Shown here: positions 43,452-50,830 of the stretch, piece by piece | Layout of the letters: each line of letters opens with the position of its first letter | How positions within the stretch are numbered: position 1 is the first letter of the stretch | NCBI RefSeq assembly: GCF_014656215.1 | Contig: NZ_BNBZ01000017.1 | Span: 62,001-126,000 of the forward strand | DNA from: Streptomyces zaomyceticus | GTDB taxonomy: Bacteria > Actinomycetota > Actinomycetes > Streptomycetales > Streptomycetaceae | DNA length: 64,000 nt | Reading direction: 5' to 3' | The notes under the pieces: generated by a model | Told to the model about the DNA's origin: nothing | Database searches by the model: none | Seen by the model: only the letters and a program-made list of their open reading frames with translations | Program-made: the position numbers and the translations under genes

Positions 43452-44987
43452 TCAGTGCGCGAGCACCGCTTCCTTCTCGGTCGCGACGCCCTCGTCGTCA
43501 CCGCCACCCTCCAGGTGCTGCTTCGGCTTCGCCGGAAGCGCGAACATCACCAGGAAGATCACGGCGAGCACGCCCGCCACCCAGCCCATGGCGTTCTGGA
43601 AGGCGTCCGTGAACGCCGCGGTCGCCTCGGCGGGAGACTTCGGAGCGGGCTTGCCGTCGATCACGCCGAAGAAGACCACCGACACCAGGCCGAGCCCGAG
43701 CGCGTTGCCCATCTGCCCGGTCGTGTTGATCAGACCCGAGGCCGAACCCGCGTGCTCCTTCGGCACCTCCGAAAGCACCGCGTCCGTCAGCGGCGCCACG
43801 ATCAGGCCCATGCCGAGGCCCATGACGACCAGCGGCGGAATCATCTGCCAGGACGTGATGTCCGCCCCGTAGCGCCCCGCCTCGAAGAGGTAGAGCAGCA
43901 CGCCCGCGATCATCGTCAGCGCGCCCGTCTGGAGCACCTTCCGGCCGAAGCGCGGCACCAGCTTCTGCACCGAGAGGCCCGCGGCCGTGGAGACGGCGAT
44001 GGAGAACGGCACACCGGTCACACCGGCCCGCAGCGGGGTCCAGCCGAGGCCGATCTGCATGTAGAGCGTCCAGACCAGGAAGAAGATGCCCATCACGACG
44101 CCGAAGGTCAGCTGCACCGCGATGCCCGCCGCGAAGCTCTTCACCTTGAACAGCGTCAGCTCGACGAGCGGCGAGCCGTCCTTCTTCGCCTTCATCCGCT
44201 CGTACGCGACGAACGCGGCGAAGACGACGAGGCTGCCGACCATCATCACGTGGCCCCACACCGGCCAGTCCAGCTCGCGGCCGCGGGTCAGCGGGTAGAT
44301 CAGCATCAGCAGGGCGGCCGTCACCAGGAGCATGCCCACGATGTCGAGGCGGAGCGCCTTCGGCGCCTTCGACTCGGTGATGAACTTCCGGCCCAGGATC
44401 AGGCCCGCGATGCCGACCGGCAGGTTGATCAGGAAGATCGGGCGCCACTCCAGGCCCGCGATGTTCCACTGCGTGAGCAGCGCGCCGAGCAGCGGGCCCG
44501 AGACCGCGCCCAGCCCGATGATCGCGCCGAACATGCCGAAGACCTTGCCGCGCTCGTGCGCCGGGAAGGTCACGTGGATGATCGACAGGACCTGCGGCAC
44601 CATCATCGCGGCCGCCGCGCCCTGGAGGAGGCGGGAGGCGACCAGCATCTCCGGGTTGGCGGCGAAGCCGCAGAGCGCGGAGGCGATCGTGAAGCCCGCC
44701 GTGCCGAGGAGGAAGAGCCGCTTGCGACCGTAGATGTCGCCGAGTCGACCGCCGGTGATCAGCCCGGCGGCGAACGCGAGCGCGTACCCGGCGGTGGTCC
44801 ACTGGATGGCCCCGAAGGAGGCGCCGAGGTCCCGTTCGATGCTGGGGATCGCGATGTTCACGATCGTGGCGTCGACCAGGTCCATGAAGGCGGCCGTCAT
44901 GACGATGGCCAGGGCTATCCAGCGCCGCTTGTCGCTCGTGTCGGTGGGGGCCGCGTCCGTGGTGACGCCGGCGTCGTGTGCACTCAT
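43452..44987 (-). CDS. DHA2-family MFS drug exporter
   Basis: A 511-residue, 14-helix EmrB/QacA-type proton antiporter. MDLVDATIVNIAIPSIERDL (motif D1), GGRLGDIYGRKRLF (motif A), and FLINLPVGIAGLILG are visible. It ends in an acidic cytoplasmic tail. Divergent from a WYL regulator, with a long inverted repeat overlapping both promoters, so substrate-responsive repression by that regulator is likely. Confidence 0.92.
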   Translation of the reverse strand: MSAHDAGVTTDAAPTDTSDKRRWIALAIVMTAAFMDLVDATIVNIAIPSIERDLGASFGAIQWTTAGYALAFAAGLITGGRLGDIYGRKRLFLLGTAGFTIASALCGFAANPEMLVASRLLQGAAAAMMVPQVLSIIHVTFPAHERGKVFGMFGAIIGLGAVSGPLLGALLTQWNIAGLEWRPIFLINLPVGIAGLILGRKFITESKAPKALRLDIVGMLLVTAALLMLIYPLTRGRELDWPVWGHVMMVGSLVVFAAFVAYERMKAKKDGSPLVELTLFKVKSFAAGIAVQLTFGVVMGIFFLVWTLYMQIGLGWTPLRAGVTGVPFSIAVSTAAGLSVQKLVPRFGRKVLQTGALTMIAGVLLYLFEAGRYGADITSWQMIPPLVVMGLGMGLIVAPLTDAVLSEVPKEHAGSASGLINTTGQMGNALGLGLVSVVFFGVIDGKPAPKSPAEATAAFTDAFQNAMGWVAGVLAVIFLVMFALPAKPKQHLEGGGDDEGVATEKEAVLAH

Positions 44988-45001
44988 ACGGAGAAGATAA
45001 A

Positions 45002-45034
45002 GGCCATCTAGGTCAAATGAAGTCCTAGATGGCC
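45002..45034. promoter_or_regulatory. 33-bp inverted repeat between MFS exporter and WYL regulator
   Basis: GGCCATCTAGG-N11-CCTAGATGGCC, perfect 11-bp arms. It lies 15-47 bp from the exporter start and covers the most upstream in-frame ATG of the regulator, which favours a later regulator start. Likely operator of the WYL protein for both genes. Confidence 0.8.
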
Positions 45035-45049
45035 TCCATGCTGAAGGGC

Positions 45050-46012
45050 ATGACGGACACCCCGGTACGACTCCTGAATCTGCTCTCGCTCCTCCAGACC
45101 CCGCGCGAGTGGCCCGGAAGCGAACTCGCCGAACGGCTCTCGGTCTCCGCTCGCACGATCCGCCGGGACATCGACCGGCTCCGTGACCTCGGCTATCCCG
45201 TCGAGGCGACGCTCGGCGCGGTCGGCGGCTACCGGCTGGTCGCCGGCACGGCCATGCCGCCGCTCCTCCTCGACGACGAGGAGGCCGTCGCCATCGCGGT
45301 CGGTCTGCGGGCGGGGGCCGGGCACGCGATCGAGGGCGTGGAGGAAGCGTCGGTACGGGCCCTGGCGAAGCTGGAGCAGGTGCTGCCGGCGCGGCTGCGG
45401 CACCGGGTCTCGACCCTCCAGAACGCCACGCTCCCGCTGACGCGGGGCGACGGCGCCACGGTCACCCCGGCCACGCTGACCACCCTGGCGGGCACGGTCA
45501 CGGGCCGGGAGAAGCTGCGCTTCGGCTACCGGGCGGGGGACGGGGCCGAGTCGAAGCGCCTGGTCGAGCCCTACCGGCTCGTCTCCACCGGACGCCGGTG
45601 GTACCTCGTGGCGTACGACCTCGGGCGGGAGGACTGGCGCACCTTCCGGGTGGACCGGGTGACCGACCCGCTCGCCACGGGCGCCCGTTTCACCCCCCGC
45701 GAGCTTCCTGCGGGCGACGCGGCCCAGCTCCTCGCCCGCTCCATGTCCCGGGCGCAGCCCGAACTCGACCTGGACGTCGCTTTCGACGCCCCCGCCGACT
45801 TCGTGACGGCCCGCCTCCCTTCCCACCTGGTCCCCACCCCGACGGGCCCCACCACGTGCCGCCTCCTCACCCGCTCGACGGACTCCGTCGAATGGCTGGC
45901 GCTCCGCCTGGCCCTGGTGGACGCCCCCTTCACCATCCACGGCCCGGAGGCACTGCTCACCTACGTGGAGGACCTGGGCACCCGACTGACGGCAGCGGCA
46001 GCACGCGGCTGA
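45050..46012 (+). CDS. YafY/WYL-domain transcriptional regulator
   Basis: 320 residues. N-terminal helix-turn-helix: TPVRLLNLLSLLQTPREWPG, LAERLSVSARTIRRDIDRLR and LGYPVEATLGAVGGYRL. The middle and C-terminal WYL part includes RLVEPYRLVSTGRRWYLVAY, the WYL motif, and FRVDRVTDP. WYL proteins sense ligands or nucleic acids. ATG 45050 (MTDTPVRLL) fits the family; ATG 45029 and 45038 are in frame but inside or against the operator. Confidence 0.92.
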   Translation: MTDTPVRLLNLLSLLQTPREWPGSELAERLSVSARTIRRDIDRLRDLGYPVEATLGAVGGYRLVAGTAMPPLLLDDEEAVAIAVGLRAGAGHAIEGVEEASVRALAKLEQVLPARLRHRVSTLQNATLPLTRGDGATVTPATLTTLAGTVTGREKLRFGYRAGDGAESKRLVEPYRLVSTGRRWYLVAYDLGREDWRTFRVDRVTDPLATGARFTPRELPAGDAAQLLARSMSRAQPELDLDVAFDAPADFVTARLPSHLVPTPTGPTTCRLLTRSTDSVEWLALRLALVDAPFTIHGPEALLTYVEDLGTRLTAAAARG

Positions 46013-46051
46013 CCCGACTCGCCACCAGCGCGCGCCGGCCGGGCGCGGCCA

Positions 46052-46330
46052 TGGCTGCGACGGCTGTGTCCGGGTGCGGGAATGACTGGTACGGCCGCGC
46101 CCGGGCGGGTACGCCCCTGGGCCGCGTGTCCGGGTGCGGGAATGACTGGTACGGCCGCGCCCGGGCGGGTACGCCCCCGGGCCGCGTGTCCGGGTGGGCC
46201 ATTGGCTGCGACGGCTGTGTCCGGGGTGTGTACGGCCCCGGGCCGCCGTGTCCGGGTGCGGGAATGACTGGTACGACCGTGCCCGGGCGGATACGCCCCC
46301 CCGGGCCGCCGTGTCCGGGGGTGCCGGCAT
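46052..46330. repeat. 60-bp tandem repeats downstream of the WYL gene
   Basis: The 614 bp from 46013 to 46626 have no convincing gene. 46081-46140 and 46141-46200 are two 60-bp units that differ in only a few bases; a further copy lies at about 46258-46315 and shorter parts at 46052-46080 and 46204-46228. Each unit has the core GGGAATGACTGGTACG and a GC-rich dyad around GGGCGGGTACGCCC. The rest (46331-46626) is GC-rich with CGCGCACGGCC-type short repeats. The minus strand is open through the units (20 residues per unit), but there is no ribosome-binding site or family. Confidence 0.85.
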
Positions 46331-46626
46331 TGCCGGTACGGGGCCGTATCCGGGCGCGCACGGCCCCGGCCCGTACCGGCGATGTCAGGGCGCGCACGGC
46401 CAGGGCGCCGTGTCCGGGCGCGGGCCGCCCCCGGGCCCGCTGTCGCCGACGGCGGGCGCGCCCCACGAGGGCGCCCGCAGCCGACGTCGTATCCGCACGG
46501 GTGGTGCGGGTGGGAACCCCGGGTCCGGCCGGAGGCCGGCACGGCCCGGGGCGCCGCAGGCGCCGACCCCGCCCGGGACGACCGGGCGGAGCCCCGGGGC
46601 ACCCGGGGCCCAGGCAGCCGGCCGCC

Positions 46627-47628
46627 CTAGGCCACCGCGTCGAAGCCCGTGTCGTGCGCCATCTTCTTCAGTTCCAGGAGCGCGTGCTTCTCGATCTGGC
46701 GGATCCGCTCCCGCGTGAGGCCGTGCTGCTTGCCGACCTCGGTCAGCGTCCGCTCGCGCCCGTCCTCGATCCCGTACCGCATACGGATGATCGAGGCGGT
46801 CCGGTGGTCGAGCTTGTCGATGAGGTCGTCGAGCTCCTCGCTGCGCAGCAGCGTGAGCACCGACTGCTCGGGCGACACCGCCGACGTGTCCTCGAGGAGG
46901 TCGCCGAACTGCGTCTCGCCGCCGTCGTCCACCGACATGTTCAGCGAGACCGGGTCGCGCGCCCAGTCGAGGACGTCGACGACCCGCTCGGGCTTCGTGT
47001 CCAGCTCGGCCGCGATCTCCGCCGGCTCGGGCTCCCGGCCGTGCTCCCGGTTGAACTCGCGCTGGACCCGGCGGATCCGGCCGAGCTCCTCCACGAGGTG
47101 GACGGGGAGCCGGATGGTGCGGGACTGGTCGGCGATGGACCGGGTGATGGCCTGGCGTATCCACCACGTCGCGTACGTGGAGAACTTGAAGCCCTTCGCG
47201 TAGTCGAACTTCTCGACCGCGCGGACCAGGCCCGCGTTCCCTTCCTGGATCAGGTCGAGCAGCGGCAGTCCGCTGCGCGGATAGCGCCGCGCCACGGCCA
47301 CCACGAGCCGCAGGTTGGACTTGATGAAGAGGTCCTTGGCACGCTCGCCCTCGGCGACCAGCGCTTCGAGCTCCTCACGGGCCGCCCCGCCGGCTTCGCT
47401 CTCCACCTCCCCGTCGAGGATCTGCTGGGCGTAGACGCCCGCCTCGATCGTCTGGGAAAGCTCGACCTCCTTGGCGGCGTCGAGCAGGGGCGTGCGCGCG
47501 ATCTCGTCGAGGTACATGCCGACCAGGTCGCGGTCGGCGATCTCCCCGCCCACGGCGCGAACGCTGCTTGCCCGGCCGGCCCCGCTCTTGGCGGAGGTCT
47601 GACGACGGGCGACGGCACGGGTTGCCAT
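46627..47628 (-). CDS. hrdD: RNA polymerase principal-like sigma factor HrdD
   Basis: A 333-residue group 2 sigma-70 factor. Region 1.2 DRDLVGMYLDEIARTPLL, region 2 SNLRLVVAVARRYPRSGLPL, FDYAKGFKFSTYATWWIRQA (-10 recognition and melting), region 3 RLPVHLVEELGRIRRVQREF, and region 4 GRERTLTEVGKQHGLTRERI (-35 recognition) are all intact. Its start MATRAVARRQ and length match HrdD of S. coelicolor as remembered; it is non-essential there. ATG 47628 follows AGGGAGC. A SigR-type promoter lies 60-90 bp upstream, so it should be induced by thiol stress. Confidence 0.93.
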   Translation of the reverse strand: MATRAVARRQTSAKSGAGRASSVRAVGGEIADRDLVGMYLDEIARTPLLDAAKEVELSQTIEAGVYAQQILDGEVESEAGGAAREELEALVAEGERAKDLFIKSNLRLVVAVARRYPRSGLPLLDLIQEGNAGLVRAVEKFDYAKGFKFSTYATWWIRQAITRSIADQSRTIRLPVHLVEELGRIRRVQREFNREHGREPEPAEIAAELDTKPERVVDVLDWARDPVSLNMSVDDGGETQFGDLLEDTSAVSPEQSVLTLLRSEELDDLIDKLDHRTASIIRMRYGIEDGRERTLTEVGKQHGLTRERIRQIEKHALLELKKMAHDTGFDAVA

Positions 47629-47689
47629 GCGTGCTCCCTTGCTGAGTAGGTCGCGACACCCTTTCGGGTGCCCTGCATCCGACGGAAAC

Positions 47690-47716
47690 AACGACTGGAA
47701 TCAGGACAGAATTCCC
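47690..47716 (-). promoter_or_regulatory. SigR-type promoter of hrdD
   Basis: On the minus strand, GGGAAT (47716-47711), an 18-bp spacer, then GTT (47692-47690). This equals the SigR consensus GGGAAT-N18-GTT. hrdD is an established target of SigR in S. coelicolor. The predicted start of transcription is about 55 bp upstream of the ATG. Confidence 0.88.
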
Positions 47717-48169
47717 ACCCGGCACATGGATTTTCGCGATCATGCAGTATCCTGCGTCGCCGCCGCCCCTTCGGGCATGCCTCCGGCACCCACGGAGGTG
47801 CAGGTCAGACCGGGCACGGAGGGTGATTCGGCGCCGCTCGCGGGTTCCCGACCACACCGTCGGTGAGACTGCGATCACATGCGGCGCCATCCCTCAAGAC
47901 GTCGGGACGGGCCGTCGGGTTGCCCACCCCGGGACGAAGTCGCGCCGACCTGTTCAGCCGAGCGTTCACCCGAGCCGTGCCGACCGCGCGCCGGTGCCGC
48001 GCAGCCCCGTGAGCAGGAGCACGCACGACCCTCGCCGACCCGCGCGCAGGAGCCCGCCGACCGCGTTCCGCGCACCCGTCTCGGTCTCACGGACCAGGTC
48101 CTGGCCGCCCAGCGGACTAGGTCCCGAGCCCGTTACGCCCCACCCCGGCCCCGCCCTACCGTCGGCGCC
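47717..48169. other. Non-coding gap between hrdD and the questin-oxidase-like gene
   Basis: About 450 bp. An open frame enters from 47879 on the plus strand, but no ribosome-binding site or family sequence supports it. Beyond the SigR promoter at its left border, I see no structured element, only a dyad GGCACCCACGGAGGTGC region near 47783. Confidence 0.5.
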
Positions 48170-49201
48170 ATGAGCGACGCATCCGGCACCGACGCATCCG
48201 GCACCCTCGACGAAGCCCTCGCACGCCTCCACACCACGGGCCCCGAGCGCAACGGCTGGCTCACCAACCACGCCCCGATGGCCGTCGAGGCCCTGGTCCG
48301 CAACGGCCAGGCCTCGACCGTGCACCGCTGGCTGGATCGCTACGCGCACAAGCTGGAGGAGCTGCCGCCCCCGTACCGCCCGGTCACCGCCGACGGCTGG
48401 CGCGAGGCGCTCGGCGACCCGAAGAGGATCACCGACTGGACCCGTTTCTTCGCACGCGAGCTCGACGAGCACCCCTGGCGGGAGGTCCTCGCCGAGTGGT
48501 GGCCCCGGCTGCTGCCGGGCATCGCGGCCTCGGCGACGCATCCCGTGATCCGTACCGGTCATGCCGTACGCACCCTGCTGTCGTCCGGCGACGAGGGGGC
48601 GACCGCTCCGCGCCGTGCGGAGCTGGCGCACGCCCTCGGCTACTGGGCGGCCCGGAGTCAGCCGCTGCCGCCCCTCACCGCGCTGGCCGCGGCGCCGACT
48701 GCGGCGGCCGCGCTGGCTGCCGTACCGCCGGTTCCGGTGCAGGACGGCGGGATCCGGGACCGGCTCGTCCAGCTGACGGCGTTCCCGGCCTGGGGTGCGG
48801 CTCCGGACCCCGACACGGCGAAGGACCTGCTCACCGAGCTGGTGACGGCGGCCACCCACCGGTACGCCACACACGGCCACGGCGAGCCGATCATGCTCGT
48901 TCACGCGGCGACCGCTCCGAACGCCGTCCTGCGCACCCTGCCCGCGCTCCCCCGCGAGCTGTGGGCCCCGAGCCTGGCGGCGGCGTGGGCGGCGGCGGCC
49001 GCGGTGACCGCCGCGTACACCCCGGCGGAGTCCGCGGCCCCGGCGGCGACCCCTCTCACCGCCGAGGAGGTCTTCGAGCGGGCGGCGGCGCACGGCGACG
49101 ACCACACGATCAAGTTCACCGACACGGCGCTGGACGTGGGCGATCCGCTCGCGCTCGCCGCCGCCGTCCGCGCGATCGAGCTGAACCCGCCGGTCTTCTG
49201 A
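48170..49201 (+). CDS. Questin-oxidase-like protein
   Basis: 343 residues. TLDEALARLHTTGPERNGWL, TNHAPMAVEALVRNG, YRPVTADGWREALGDPKRI and HPVIRTGHAVRTLLS fit the questin oxidase family (DUF4243), enzymes of anthraquinone ring cleavage in fungi with many uncharacterised bacterial relatives. No cofactor site is visible. No linked polyketide genes are in the window, so its substrate is unknown. ATG 48170 is chosen because the similarity begins there; a longer frame upstream is noise. Confidence 0.85.
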   Translation: MSDASGTDASGTLDEALARLHTTGPERNGWLTNHAPMAVEALVRNGQASTVHRWLDRYAHKLEELPPPYRPVTADGWREALGDPKRITDWTRFFARELDEHPWREVLAEWWPRLLPGIAASATHPVIRTGHAVRTLLSSGDEGATAPRRAELAHALGYWAARSQPLPPLTALAAAPTAAAALAAVPPVPVQDGGIRDRLVQLTAFPAWGAAPDPDTAKDLLTELVTAATHRYATHGHGEPIMLVHAATAPNAVLRTLPALPRELWAPSLAAAWAAAAAVTAAYTPAESAAPAATPLTAEEVFERAAAHGDDHTIKFTDTALDVGDPLALAAAVRAIELNPPVF

Positions 49202-49331
49202 CCTTCCGGGACCGGCCCCACCCGACCCGCCGAACCGAATCGACCCGGACCGGCCGGACCGGCCGACCCGGACCGGCCGGACCGCCGGAACCGAACCGGA
49301 CCCGCCGAACGCGCCCTACCCGAACGGCGAC
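49202..49331. repeat. GACCGGCCGGACC-type short repeats between convergent genes
   Basis: 130 bp of CCGGACCGG, GACCCGGACCGG and ACCGAACCGGA units between two convergent genes. Many overlapping GGCCGG palindromes make strong local hairpins that could stop transcription from either side. No gene. Confidence 0.55.
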
Positions 49332-50120
49332 CTAGCCGAACTGCACCGACCGCTTGGCCAGCCCCATCCAGAACCCGTCGATGACCGACCGCTCCGCGTC
49401 GAGGTCGCCGGCCGCGTCCGCCGCGCCCATCGTGACGAACAGCGGGGCGAAGTGTTCGGTGCGCGGATGGGCGAGGCGCCCGGCCGGCGACTTGTGCGCG
49501 AAGTCCAGGAGGGCGTCGACGTCGTGCGCGGCGAGGGCCTCGTGCCCCCAGGCGTCGAACTCGGCGGACCAGCCCGGCACCCCGCCCCCGGTGTGGCGGA
49601 GCGCGGCGAGGTTGTGGGTGAAGAAGCCGCTGCCCACGATCAGGACGCCCTCGTCGCGGAGCGGGGCGAGCCTGCGCCCGATGTCCATGAGGCGGCGCGG
49701 GTCGAGGGTGGGCATGGAGATCTGGAGTACGGGGATGTCGGCGCCGGGGAACATCTCGACGAGCGGCACGTACGCGCCGTGGTCGAGGCCCCGGTCGGGG
49801 ATGTCCTGCACGGGCGTGCCGGGCGCGCGGAGCAGCTTGCGGACGGACTCGGCGAGCGCGGGCGCGCCGGGTGCCGCGTACTGGACGCGGTAGTAGTGCT
49901 CGGGGAAGCCCCAGAAGTCGTAGACGAGCGGGACGGTCTCGGTGGCGCCGAGTGCCAGCGGGGCCTCCTCCCAGTGCGCGGAGACCATGAGGATCGCCTT
50001 GGGGCGCGGGAGGTCCGCGGACCAGGCGGCGAGCTCGCCGGGCCAGACGGGGTCGTCGGCGAGCGGCGGGGCACCGTGGGACAGGTACAGGGCGGGCATG
50101 CGTTCCAGCGTGGCGTCCAT
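49332..50120 (-). CDS. DODA-type extradiol aromatic-ring dioxygenase
   Basis: A 262-residue class III (LigB-like) dioxygenase. MPALYLSHGAPPLADDP holds the first metal His; AILMVSAHWEEAP the second; GLDHGAYVPLVEMFP and GSGFFTHNLAAL complete the site; EHFAPLFVTMGAAD is near the end. It opens catechol-type rings with iron or zinc. ATG 50120 follows GAGGTGG; a start at 50165 would place codons over an operator. It is divergent from a MarR gene with two related dyads between, a common layout for aromatic- or quinone-responsive control. Confidence 0.9.
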   Translation of the reverse strand: MDATLERMPALYLSHGAPPLADDPVWPGELAAWSADLPRPKAILMVSAHWEEAPLALGATETVPLVYDFWGFPEHYYRVQYAAPGAPALAESVRKLLRAPGTPVQDIPDRGLDHGAYVPLVEMFPGADIPVLQISMPTLDPRRLMDIGRRLAPLRDEGVLIVGSGFFTHNLAALRHTGGGVPGWSAEFDAWGHEALAAHDVDALLDFAHKSPAGRLAHPRTEHFAPLFVTMGAADAAGDLDAERSVIDGFWMGLAKRSVQFG

Positions 50121-50146
50121 GGCGACCACCTCCGACTTCCTCAGTT

Positions 50147-50206
50147 CTTGAAACTTCAAGCTCACCGTTCAGCAGCAGCGTAGACCGATATAGTTCAACT
50201 TTCAAG
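50147..50206. promoter_or_regulatory. Two MarR-type dyads between dioxygenase and MarR genes
   Basis: CTTGAAACTTCAAG (50147-50160) is a perfect dyad; GTTCAACTTTCAAG (50193-50206) is a related, less symmetric copy 46 bp away. Each lies next to one of the divergent genes. They stand out in an AT-rich gap. Likely operators of the MarR protein. Confidence 0.75.
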
Positions 50207-50238
50207 AATGAGTCGTAGGATTGGGCATCATGGGAGAC

Positions 50239-50727
50239 ATGACCGAACCCCGCTGGCTCAGCGACGAGGAGCAGCACGTCTGGCGCGCGTACCTGCACGC
50301 CACCACGCTCCTCGAGGACCACCTCGACCGCCAGCTGCAACGCGACGCCGGAATGCCGCACATCTACTACGGGCTGCTCGTCCAGCTCTCCCAGGCCCCG
50401 CGCCGCCGGCTGCGGATGACCGAGCTGGCCAAGAGCGCCAAGATCACCCGCTCCCGCCTCTCCCACGCGATCGCCCGGCTGGAGAAGAACGGCTGGGTGC
50501 GGCGCGAGACCTGCGCCTCCGACAAGCGGGGCCAGTTCGCCCGGCTGACGGACGAGGGGACGGAGGTCCTCCGGCAGAACGCCCCCGGTCATGTCACCGC
50601 GGTCCGCCAGGCCCTCTTCGACCGGCTGTCCGCCGAGCAGGTGCAGCAGCTCGGCACGATCATGCGCGTCATGGCCGAGGGTCTCGAACCCCAGGGACCG
50701 GACGCGGACCTGCCCTGGCTCCGCTGA
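50239..50727 (+). CDS. MarR-family transcriptional regulator
   Basis: A 162-residue MarR protein. Winged helix: RMTELAKSAKITRSRLSHAI, ARLEKNGWVRRETCASDKRG, FARLTDEGTEVL. A single Cys near residue 93 (ETCASDKRG) sits in the wing region, a site that could sense quinones or oxidants. It opens with MTEPRWLSDEEQHVWRAYL at ATG 50239; ATG 50230 and TTG 50221 are alternatives. It likely represses itself and the divergent dioxygenase. Confidence 0.9.
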   Translation: MTEPRWLSDEEQHVWRAYLHATTLLEDHLDRQLQRDAGMPHIYYGLLVQLSQAPRRRLRMTELAKSAKITRSRLSHAIARLEKNGWVRRETCASDKRGQFARLTDEGTEVLRQNAPGHVTAVRQALFDRLSAEQVQQLGTIMRVMAEGLEPQGPDADLPWLR

Positions 50728-50766
50728 GCGAACAGCGGCGGAACCAGGGCAGGGAGTGCGATCAGC

Positions 50767-50830
50767 GGGCTCAGTGTGACCACTGGGCTCAATGTGACCA
50801 CTGGGCTCAGTGTGACCACTGGGCTCAGTG
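50767..50830. repeat. 3.5 tandem 18-bp hairpin units between MarR and MFS genes
   Basis: GGGCTCAGTGTGACCACT at 50767-50784, one-base variant at 50785-50802, again at 50803-50820, then GGGCTCAGTG up to 50830, running into the stop codon of the convergent MFS gene (50825-50827). Two of the three units contain the dyad CAGTG-TGAC-CACTG, so serial small hairpins can form, perhaps acting as a terminator. Confidence 0.85.

Noticed and set aside
46013..46626. CRISPR array or coding repeat in the 60-bp repeats
   Set aside because: Copies abut without unique spacers, and no cas genes are near. The open minus frame (20 residues per unit) lacks a start signal and family.
47879..48169. N-terminal extension of the questin-oxidase-like protein
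   Set aside because: The frame is open but encodes Arg/Pro-rich sequence with no conservation signal; ATG 48170 is the natural start.
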